This document shows positions 8,721 to 15,407 of a stretch of DNA of 64,000 nt, piece by piece. This DNA is from CAZXSK01 sp964642855 (GTDB lineage: Bacteria > Planctomycetota > Phycisphaerae > SM23-33): positions 1 to 64,000 of the forward strand of contig CAZXSK010000002.1 of NCBI GenBank assembly GCA_964642855.1. Direction: 5' to 3'. Made by a program: the position numbers and the translations under genes. Within the stretch, counting starts at the first letter, position 1. Each line of letters opens with the position of its first letter. Under the pieces are notes generated by a model. That model saw only the letters and a list, made by a program, of their open reading frames with translations. It made no database searches and was not told where the DNA came from.

Positions 8721-9725
8721 TCAGAGTTCTACCGGTTGGCCGCCGGCTGCGAGGGATTTCGAACCCGCCTCCAGGGCTCGAACCACGCGAAGCCCGTCGA
8801 GCCCGTCCGATCGCGGGGTCTGGTCGTTCCGGATGCAATCGACGAAATGCTGCCCCTCCGCACGGAGGGGCTCGCCGCCGGCAATCCGAGGAATCAGGAT
8901 GTCGCCCGTCCGCAGCGTGATCGCCTCGGCGTAGCTGGACACCGAACCGCCCATCTCGGCACCCTTGTCATACACGCGGATCTTCTCGGCTGCTTCCATG
9001 TCGTCGAAGACCACCATCTTGCTCGAGCCCACCAGCGTGACCTTGCGGATCTTGTGCGGGTCCAACCACGAAACGTGGATATGCGCCATCCGGCCGTCGG
9101 CGAATTTGAGGTTCGCGAACACCACGTCCTCGATGCCGTCCTGAAGGTAGTCATGACCGGAGGCAGAGACGCTTACCGGCTCAGCGTCGAAGAGATAGCA
9201 CGCCACGGAGATGTCGTGGGGCGCCAGCGACCACCAGGCGTTCTCCTTTTTGCGGACGATCCCCAGGTTAACGCGCTGGAAGTAGAGGTACAGCGGATTG
9301 CCCACGTCGCCGTCGGCGATCATCTGCTTCATGTGGTTCACGGCCGGATGATACTCCAGCAGATGCCCGACCATGAGCTTGACGCCTTTCTGGTCGGCCA
9401 GTTCCACCAGCCGGGCCGCGTCTTCGCTGGAGAGCGTCAGGGGCTTCTCGACGTACACGTGTTTGCCGGCCTGGAGAACCCTTTCGGCCAGTTCGAAATG
9501 AAGCGGCGCGTCGGTGGCGATGACCACGGCTTCGACGTCGGCGTCGCGGAGCGCGTCGTCGAGTTCGGCGGTGACCTTGGCCTGGGGATACTGCGAGGCC
9601 ATGGAGATGCGTACCTTCTCGCTGAGGTCGACGATCCGCCGCAGCGCGACGCCTTCGAGGCCCGCGAAGTTGCGAACGAGGTTCTTGCCCCAGTTGCCCG
9701 CCCCGACGACTGCTACACCGATCAT
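8721..9725 (-). CDS. wbpB: Gfo/Idh/MocA oxidoreductase (WbpB-like sugar 3-dehydrogenase)
   Basis: NAD-dependent oxidoreductase, 334 residues, expected to oxidise C3 of UDP-GlcNAcA to the 3-keto sugar. The N-terminal Rossmann motif is VAVVGAGNWGKNLVRNFA; the conserved EKPLTLSSEDAARL carries the family Glu-Lys-Pro; MVGHLLEYHPAVNHMK and WSLAPHDISV follow. It is the first gene in the minus-strand order wbpB-wbpD-wbpE-membrane protein. With wbpA it completes the four known steps to UDP-GlcNAc(3NAc)A. No C2 epimerase (WbpI) gene is visible nearby. Confidence 0.88.
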   Translation of the reverse strand: MIGVAVVGAGNWGKNLVRNFAGLEGVALRRIVDLSEKVRISMASQYPQAKVTAELDDALRDADVEAVVIATDAPLHFELAERVLQAGKHVYVEKPLTLSSEDAARLVELADQKGVKLMVGHLLEYHPAVNHMKQMIADGDVGNPLYLYFQRVNLGIVRKKENAWWSLAPHDISVACYLFDAEPVSVSASGHDYLQDGIEDVVFANLKFADGRMAHIHVSWLDPHKIRKVTLVGSSKMVVFDDMEAAEKIRVYDKGAEMGGSVSSYAEAITLRTGDILIPRIAGGEPLRAEGQHFVDCIRNDQTPRSDGLDGLRVVRALEAGSKSLAAGGQPVEL

Positions 9726-9951
9726 TGCGATTCCTTTCCGCTTGGCAGGGAGTTACCGATCCATACTGTATCCCTATCGGAAACACCGGGCGATTCACGG
9801 AAGGGGCTTTTGGGGCAATTTGCGGGAGCGCCCAATGCGGGCAGCGCGCAAACGAAAGCAGACCAGTCCGAAGACCGATCTGCATTCGTGTCGCCGTGCG
9901 ACAGCGCCCCCCGCCCTGCCGACGGCTTGTTGTTCTGCTAGGTCCGGGCGA

Positions 9952-10131
9952 TCAGAGCGTCACCGGCTCGGCTATGACGCTGGTTACCTGCTCAGGCAGG
10001 CCAGCAGGGTATTCGCGGGTGTTGTACACGCAGCGAAACTTGACCATAGCCTCGGTGGGGGTATTCGCCTCCACGATCGCCTCGGACTCGCTGTTCTGTC
10101 CGGGATCTCTGTATCGAATTCGGTAAACCAT
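9952..10131 (-). CDS. Small protein of 59 residues, unknown function
   Basis: An uninterrupted frame with ATG at 10131 and TGA at 9952-9954. The ribosome-binding site is clear: AGGGAG ends five bases ahead of ATG. The product begins MVYRIRYRDPGQNSESEAIV and ends QVTSVIAEPVTL, with one internal VKFRCVYNTREYPAG. It looks like a small single-domain alpha/beta protein with codon use like its neighbours. The ATG overlaps the stop of an upstream open frame (TGATG at 10129-10133), suggesting translational coupling to a gene whose 5' part is lost in the gap at 10271. No family is recognised. Confidence 0.6.
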   Translation of the reverse strand: MVYRIRYRDPGQNSESEAIVEANTPTEAMVKFRCVYNTREYPAGLPEQVTSVIAEPVTL

Positions 10132-10215
10132 CAGACTCCCTCGCTATCCTCGATCACAAGCTGGCTGAACACAGTACCCAGTGCCCTCCAGGGCGTTTTC
10201 CGGCCCTGCTCGCAG

Positions 10216-10270
10216 GGACAGTACGATTCGACCCAACAGGCCGGCAAACCGGGCGAGAGAAAAGACCTGC
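10216..10270. repeat. 55-nt direct repeat, copy 1 (flanks assembly gap)
   Basis: The 55 bases ending at the 100-N gap (10271-10370) are identical to the 55 bases that start immediately after it. An exact repeat of a length that is a common assembler k-mer, placed directly on both sides of a gap, is what unresolved contig ends look like, so this is probably an assembly overlap rather than a biological repeat. Confidence 0.8.
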
Positions 10271-10370
10271 NNNNNNNNNNNNNNNNNNNNNNNNNNNNNN
10301 NNNNNNNNNNNNNNNNNNNNNNNNNNNNNNNNNNNNNNNNNNNNNNNNNNNNNNNNNNNNNNNNNNNNNN
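10271..10370. other. Assembly gap (100 N)
   Basis: Exactly 100 unknown bases between two copies of the same 55-nt sequence. The length is a placeholder, and open frames drawn across it are not reliable. Confidence 0.95.
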
Positions 10371-10425
10371 GGACAGTACGATTCGACCCAACAGGCCGGC
10401 AAACCGGGCGAGAGAAAAGACCTGC
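10371..10425. repeat. 55-nt direct repeat, copy 2 (flanks assembly gap)
   Basis: Second copy of the sequence at 10216-10270, with no mismatches. It begins GGACAGTACGATTCG and ends GACCTGC. Collapsing the two copies would remove the gap. Confidence 0.8.
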
Positions 10426-10450
10426 AAAACAGACCGAATCGCGCCCTTGA

Positions 10451-10618
10451 TCGCCCGGTGATGCGGCCGCAAACACTTATCTGGAAATCCTTTACAATCT
10501 ACGCAAGAGACAGGAGCAGCTCGCGCAAGATTCTCAAATTGGCTGGATCATCATGGATGACGACCATCGGTTGCGGACGCACCGCCTCCAGGGGACAGCG
10601 GCGATGGGGGAGATGTAA
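10451..10618 (+). pseudogene. Possible 3' fragment of an unknown gene
   Basis: A frame open from the TGA at 10448-10450 to TAA at 10616-10618. Its translation looks protein-like (NTYLEILYNLRKRQEQLAQD then QIGWIIMDDDHRLRTHRLQG), but the first ATG in frame is only at 10553 and has no convincing ribosome-binding site. It may be the end of a gene whose start was lost at the nearby gap or by a frameshift. The family is not recognised and the call is tentative. Confidence 0.25.
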
Positions 10619-10637
10619 CCCAATAACTGATATATGC

Positions 10638-11627
10638 TTATCGAGCGAGAACGCCCACGATGCCCCGGGCTATGGCGTTGGCAACCTTGCGCTGATAGCC
10701 AGCGTCGTGCAGGCGGTCGCACTCCGCCTGATTGGACAGGAAGCCCGTTTCCACCAGCACAGCCGGGCTTGTGGTACGCACCAGAACGTAGAACCCCGCC
10801 CCGCGCACCCCCGGGCCGTGCGGACGAATCCCCGCGGCTTTGAAGGCAGACGCAATCGACCGGGCGGCGTCTTTGGAGGTCTGCGAGCAACTGCGGGCGT
10901 GGAAGACATCGAAGCCCGTCACCGACCGGTTGGGCTTGAACGAATTGGCGTGGATGCTCACGAACAGGTCGGGTCGGCGGGCATTGGCCAGGTCTGTGCG
11001 ACGCTTCCTGCTGACCGTCTCGTCGCCCGTGCGAGTCATGACGACCGTCACGCCGTGGGACTTCAGGCGGGCGGCAACCAGTTTGGAGATCGCGAGGTTC
11101 ACGTGCTTCTCGCTCGTGCCGCGGACGGAGATGGCCCCGGGATCCTCCCCCCCGTGTCCGGGGTCGATCATCACCGTCCCGCTCACCTGCTGCAGCGAGG
11201 GATCGGCCTCGGGTGTCTTGCGCCGGGTCTTCCCGGGCACGTCAATGGTGGGCACGGGGTTGGCAGCCGCCCCGATGGCAAGGCTCAGCTGGCGGGGCAC
11301 GTAGAGAATGCCCCCGACGCTGCCCATTCCGCCCGGCGAGTCGATCCGCCGGCCGTTGACGATGGCCATACCGCCGGGGTCGCAGATCAGCGTTACTACG
11401 TTGGTGGGGTTACGGAGCATGGCGGTGGCGGAGGAGACGTCCTCGACGCGCATGTCGAGACAGCCGGCCAGTTGATACACGCTCATCGACCCGGGCGGGA
11501 TGCGGACTTCTTCGTGGCCGTAGGCGGGCGTGACGGGCCCGGTGGCGCAGCCTCCGGCGAACAGCAGCAGACCGCCGGCCAGGCAGAGAGCGACGCGGCG
11601 GAGTGTACGATCAAGAGAGTATTTCAT
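10638..11627 (-). CDS. N-acetylmuramoyl-L-alanine amidase, lipoprotein
   Basis: Zinc amidase (Amidase_3 family) that cuts the amide bond between MurNAc and the stem peptide of peptidoglycan in the periplasm. From the ATG at 11627 the protein is 329 residues. Residues 1-27 form a lipoprotein signal (LCLAGGLLLFAGGC), with Cys27 as the lipidated residue. A region of unknown role follows (residues 30-145). The catalytic domain has IDPGHGGEDPGA (zinc His), a metal Glu in SEKHVNLAIS, SIHANSF (zinc His) and LVETGFLSN (catalytic Glu). The frame continues upstream to 11882, but that part overlaps the neighbouring genes. It is the last of five closely packed minus-strand genes. Confidence 0.92.
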   Translation of the reverse strand: MKYSLDRTLRRVALCLAGGLLLFAGGCATGPVTPAYGHEEVRIPPGSMSVYQLAGCLDMRVEDVSSATAMLRNPTNVVTLICDPGGMAIVNGRRIDSPGGMGSVGGILYVPRQLSLAIGAAANPVPTIDVPGKTRRKTPEADPSLQQVSGTVMIDPGHGGEDPGAISVRGTSEKHVNLAISKLVAARLKSHGVTVVMTRTGDETVSRKRRTDLANARRPDLFVSIHANSFKPNRSVTGFDVFHARSCSQTSKDAARSIASAFKAAGIRPHGPGVRGAGFYVLVRTTSPAVLVETGFLSNQAECDRLHDAGYQRKVANAIARGIVGVLAR

Positions 11628-11641
11628 GGTTCGCAGGGAGA

Positions 11642-11833
11642 TCAGTGGGGTTTGGGGCTTCCCGCGGCGGCGACGTAGATCAGGAACGCCACCCATGCCA
11701 TGAAGACGACTGCCAGCAGGATGTACCTCCACAGAGGCCGCCTTGGCGTGCGATCCGGGATATCGTCGACGACGTCGACCGGCTTGGGTGGTTGCTGCTT
11801 CCGGTGCGCGTCGGTCTTCTTCGAATCGCTCAT
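11642..11833 (-). CDS. Small single-span membrane protein
   Basis: 63 residues: a charged N-terminal half (MSDSKKTDAHRKQQPPKPVD), one transmembrane helix (YILLAVVFMAWVAFLIYVAA) and a very short tail GSPKPH. It overlaps the stop of the upstream gene by four bases (ATGA), indicating coupled translation, and lies 14 nt before the amidase start. Function is unknown; the setting suggests an envelope role. Confidence 0.7.
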   Translation of the reverse strand: MSDSKKTDAHRKQQPPKPVDVVDDIPDRTPRRPLWRYILLAVVFMAWVAFLIYVAAAGSPKPH

Positions 11834-12240
11834 GAGCGGATGTCGAACTCTTCCTCGATGTCGAGTGCGTCGTCGAAGTCATAGACGTCCCGGAAGTCCT
11901 CGATGCTGTCGGTGGGCGTCTTCTTCATGAACTTGTGGCGGATCAGCAGGTAGACCATGTTCCCGAAGTCTATCGTCGAGCGGATGTTCCATCGACGGAG
12001 CACGGCGCGGGCGAGCATACCCCACCGCTCGACGGCCAGTTCACGCAGCGCATGGCAGATCTGCTGGCCGGTGACGTGGCTTTCGCCCTCGACGTCACGG
12101 TCCTGGCCGAACTCGCGCTGCACGGCGGCGCTGAGTCCTTCGTGGAGAAACGCGTACGCTTCGGGCGGATACCGCCCGTCGTCGCGGATCACCTTTTCCA
12201 TCGATTCGACCGGTTCGTCCGTCATCTCGTTGATGCTCAT
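11830..12240 (-). CDS. Minf_1886 family protein (Planctomycete/Verrucomicrobia-restricted)
   Basis: 136 residues, matching from memory the conserved 'Plancto_Ver' family of unknown function. Marks are YPPEAYAFLHEGLSAAVQ near the start, HVTGQQICHALRELAVERWG in the middle, LRRWNIRSTIDFGNMVYLLI and the acidic end DFRDVYDFDDAL. No catalytic motif is evident. It lies 9 nt after metG and overlaps the next gene, so it is cotranscribed with metG and the cell-wall amidase. Its presence is the strongest single pointer to the phylum. Confidence 0.8.
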   Translation of the reverse strand: MSINEMTDEPVESMEKVIRDDGRYPPEAYAFLHEGLSAAVQREFGQDRDVEGESHVTGQQICHALRELAVERWGMLARAVLRRWNIRSTIDFGNMVYLLIRHKFMKKTPTDSIEDFRDVYDFDDALDIEEEFDIRS

Positions 12241-12249
12241 GATCGCGCC

Positions 12250-13809
12250 TCAGTCCTTCTTGCGCGGGAACAGGGGCTCGCCCTTGCTCGTGGCCATGCC
12301 CGCCTCGATCTGGCCCCACGCGCCCTGCTCGGCCAGCGGCCGGTCGTCCGGCGACCAACCCAGCGATGCAAAACCCTTCGCGACGGTCTCGGGCATCACC
12401 GGCTGGAGGTACAGCAGGATGATGCGCACCGCCTCGGCGCACGTCCACAATATAGACGCAAGTCGATCGGTCTGCGTTTCGTCCTTCGCCAGTTTAAACG
12501 GTTCGGTGACCTCAATGAAGCGGTTTGTCGCGTCCACCAGGCTCATCACGCCGTCTAGGTAGGCGTGGAACTGGCAGTCCTTCATCCATGTTGGGGCGCC
12601 GTCCCGCAGGTCGCGTGCGGCGGCGACGACCTCGGTGGCTTCTTCCAACTCGCCGGCCGGGGCGGGCACGGCGGCGTCGAAGTACCGCCCGATCATGTTC
12701 GTCGTGCGCGACAGCAGGTTGCCCACGCCGTTGGCGAGATCCGCGTTGTAGCGCTGGCGGAGCATGTCGTGCGAGAAATCGCCGTCGGCGCCGAATGTCA
12801 CCGCCCGCAGCAGGAAGTACCGGAACGTGTCCAGCGAATAGTCGCTGCAGATCTCGCGGATTTTCTCCCGGCTGATGAAATTGCCCAGGCTCTTGGACAT
12901 CTTCTTGCCCTCCGACGTCCACCAGCCGTGGGCGAACACGCACTTGGGCAGCTCGATGTCCAGCGCCATCAGGATGCACGGCCAGTAGACCGCGTGGAAC
13001 CAGAGAATGTCCTTGCCGATCAGGTGCACGTCCGCCGGCCAGTAGCGGCTGAACTCGCCGTCGTGGGCGTCGTCGATCTCGATCAGTCCGAGGGCGTTGA
13101 TGTAGTTGCTCAGCGCGTCGATCCACACGTAGACCACGTGCTCGGGGTCGTTGGGCATCTCCACGCCCCAGGGCAGCTTCTCTTTGTTCCGCGAGATGCA
13201 GAGATCCTCGACGCCCTGTTTGAGCTTGCTGACCACCTCGTTGCGGCGGGCGTCGGGGCGGATGAACTCCGGGTGCTGCTCGATGTGCTCCAGCAGTTTG
13301 GGTACCCACTTTTTCAGGCGGAAGAACCAGTTCTCCTCGCTGAAGCGCGTCAGCGGCTTGCCCGAGATCTCGGACTTGTACTCGTTGTCCCGCGCGGTGG
13401 ACTCGGTGACGTACTCCTCCTGGCCTTCGTCGTACCAACCTTCGTAGCGGCCGAGGTAGATCTCGTCCCGCTCGACGAGCCTGCGGACGATCTCCTGCAG
13501 GCGTTTCTCGTGGCGGTCTTCGCTGGTGCGGATGAAGTCATCGTGGCTGATGTTCAGCTCGCCCCAGAGATCCTGAAAGTGCACAACGACCTCGTCGGCG
13601 AGGGCATCGGCGGTGACGCCTCGCTCGAGGGCGGCTTTGTAGATCTTCACGCCGTGCTCGTCGGTGCCCGTCAGGAAGCGCACGTCGCGCCCGGCGGCGC
13701 GGTGGAACCTCGCCAGCACGTCGGCGGCGATCGTCGTATACGCGTGGCCGATGTGGGGCACGTCGTTGACGTAGTAGATCGGCGTGGTTACGTAGTAGGT
13801 CTCGCTCAT
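12250..13809 (-). CDS. metG: Methionine--tRNA ligase
   Basis: Class I aminoacyl-tRNA synthetase charging tRNA-Met. The HIGH motif is PHIGHAY near residue 17 and the KMSKS motif is GKKMSKSLGN near residue 300. FLTGTDEHGVKIYKAA and the anticodon-binding helical domain (residues ~350-500) are present. The four-Cys zinc knuckle of E. coli MetG is absent, as in the shorter Bacillus/Thermus-like type, and at 519 residues there is no C-terminal tRNA-binding OB domain. The start is set at MSETYYVTTPIYYVN (ATG at 13809), with GAAAGG upstream; a start eight codons earlier is possible. It lies 24 nt after the O-antigen ligase gene. Confidence 0.96.
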   Translation of the reverse strand: MSETYYVTTPIYYVNDVPHIGHAYTTIAADVLARFHRAAGRDVRFLTGTDEHGVKIYKAALERGVTADALADEVVVHFQDLWGELNISHDDFIRTSEDRHEKRLQEIVRRLVERDEIYLGRYEGWYDEGQEEYVTESTARDNEYKSEISGKPLTRFSEENWFFRLKKWVPKLLEHIEQHPEFIRPDARRNEVVSKLKQGVEDLCISRNKEKLPWGVEMPNDPEHVVYVWIDALSNYINALGLIEIDDAHDGEFSRYWPADVHLIGKDILWFHAVYWPCILMALDIELPKCVFAHGWWTSEGKKMSKSLGNFISREKIREICSDYSLDTFRYFLLRAVTFGADGDFSHDMLRQRYNADLANGVGNLLSRTTNMIGRYFDAAVPAPAGELEEATEVVAAARDLRDGAPTWMKDCQFHAYLDGVMSLVDATNRFIEVTEPFKLAKDETQTDRLASILWTCAEAVRIILLYLQPVMPETVAKGFASLGWSPDDRPLAEQGAWGQIEAGMATSKGEPLFPRKKD

Positions 13810-13833
13810 GGCTTCTGTCGTCACCTTTCGCAA

Positions 13834-15258
13834 TCAGGTGGATCCGTCGGAATCAGGCTGCACAGTGTACAGGCGCGACGCCCGGTTGTCATCCCCGCCC
13901 TGCCTGCGGGTCCACAGACCCACTGCAAGCCCGGCCAGGATGAACGCGATCGCCTCGGTGTGGCGCGTCATGAAACACCCCCCCGCGACCTGCGCGACCA
14001 GCGCGCCGGCGACGTAGAGCCCGGGCCCGTCGCCGCGACCAGTCCGTCGCGACGAACGAACACCCGCGATCACCGCCAGGGAGACCGCAGCGACATACAA
14101 CCCCAGCGCGGGCAGGCCCGCCTCCGCAGCCATCGCCACGAAGTTGTTGTGCGGGCTCATGCCCGCAACGGCCAGGTTGTATGCGCCCACGTGCGGACGG
14201 AAGTTGCCGATCCCCACGCCCAGCACGGGGTGGTCGGCGGCCATCGCGACCCCCGCCTGCCAGATGTCCAGCCTCTCGGTGACGGTCCGCAGCCAGTACC
14301 CGCCCTGCCAGATGTCGGCAATCCGTTTGCCGAGAGGCCCGAGGGCGACCCAGGCGACTCCCCCTGCAAGAACCGGTGAGGCGAGCGCAAGTTTCAGCAG
14401 TTTCCGCCTGCCGGCCACCCAGACCGCGACCGCCCCGGCTGCCAATGCCACCACGCCGCCACGGTTGGCGGTTGCGGCTGTCAGGGCGACCATCGCCACG
14501 GCGGGGATCGCCAGCAGGAGTTTGTGCCACCATCGGCTGCCGGCCAGCGTGAGCGCCCCGGCCAGCACGGCTGCGATCGCCGCCAGCGAGCCCAGGTCGC
14601 CGTTGAGGTAGACCAGGTTCCACTCTCCGGCCGCACGTGCCGCCAGCGTGACCGCCAGGACCAACCCCGCGGCAAGCACGCCACGCGTGCTGGTGAGCCC
14701 GTCGGACGAAGCGGCCAGGAGGACCAGCCCGGCGGCCAGCAGAATCGGGTGGTGGTTCAGTGCGGGATCCCAGTACAGTCGATAGGCTGCCGCTGCCGAG
14801 GCCAGCAGACACCAGGCGACCATGGCAACCATGACCCACCCTGCGGACGTCATCGCCCAGCGCGGGGTACTGCGGCGTCGGACCAGCCAGGCGAAGTAGC
14901 CCGTGCCCACCAGGGCAGCGGTCCACTCCAGCACGTGCCATCGAAGAAAGAAGCTCCAGGCAGCGCCCGCCCGCGGCAGGCCGTAGGCAAGCGGCAGCAG
15001 CGCCAGCACACCCGCACCGGGCCTGCGGAAGGAAACCACCGCCCCCAGCCAGGCGAGCCCGGACAGGACGGCCAGTACCCAGGGGGGAGACCACCCGGGG
15101 AGTTCTTCGGCCAGGGACGCCGGCAGGACCCCGGCCGGGTTCAGCCAGCCCCAGGCGAGCACGATCGCCCCCAGCAGACAGGCCAGCAGGTGCAGCCCGG
15201 CCACGGTGTGGGCGATCCACCGTGCGTGCGGGTTTTCCTGTCTGGCATCGGTTCTCAT
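13834..15258 (-). CDS. O-antigen ligase family membrane protein
   Basis: Polytopic inner-membrane protein of 474 residues with about 11-12 hydrophobic helices. The Wzy_C/WaaL-like signature lies in the large periplasmic loop and after it: ERLDIWQAGVAMAADHPVLG, VGIGNFRPHV and SPHNNFVAMAAEAGLPALG, i.e. the R-x(3)-W, G-x-G-x-F and H-N-x(5)-E-x-G motifs of the family. Such enzymes ligate or polymerise lipid-linked glycans at the periplasmic face. The ATG at 15258 has AAGGAGATCGGC ahead of it; the frame continues far upstream without such support. It is the first gene of the metG-amidase operon and divergent from a VanZ-type gene. Confidence 0.85.
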   Translation of the reverse strand: MRTDARQENPHARWIAHTVAGLHLLACLLGAIVLAWGWLNPAGVLPASLAEELPGWSPPWVLAVLSGLAWLGAVVSFRRPGAGVLALLPLAYGLPRAGAAWSFFLRWHVLEWTAALVGTGYFAWLVRRRSTPRWAMTSAGWVMVAMVAWCLLASAAAAYRLYWDPALNHHPILLAAGLVLLAASSDGLTSTRGVLAAGLVLAVTLAARAAGEWNLVYLNGDLGSLAAIAAVLAGALTLAGSRWWHKLLLAIPAVAMVALTAATANRGGVVALAAGAVAVWVAGRRKLLKLALASPVLAGGVAWVALGPLGKRIADIWQGGYWLRTVTERLDIWQAGVAMAADHPVLGVGIGNFRPHVGAYNLAVAGMSPHNNFVAMAAEAGLPALGLYVAAVSLAVIAGVRSSRRTGRGDGPGLYVAGALVAQVAGGCFMTRHTEAIAFILAGLAVGLWTRRQGGDDNRASRLYTVQPDSDGST

Positions 15259-15407
15259 GCCGATCTCCTTGGCAGCGGGCGAGTGCGGCCGGGCTATGGT
15301 GCAGTGTATCGCCCCGGGCCCGGCGTCTCTGCCGGCCGGCTCGGCGGGCGGAGTTGCGCTCGCAACGGAACCCCCGGGCCGATACAGTGTCCCGCGCGGA
15401 ATCAACC

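Noticed and set aside
10131..10472. Open frames drawn across the first N gap
   Set aside because: The 100 N are a placeholder, so any frame through them is meaningless. Only the parts outside the gap were considered.
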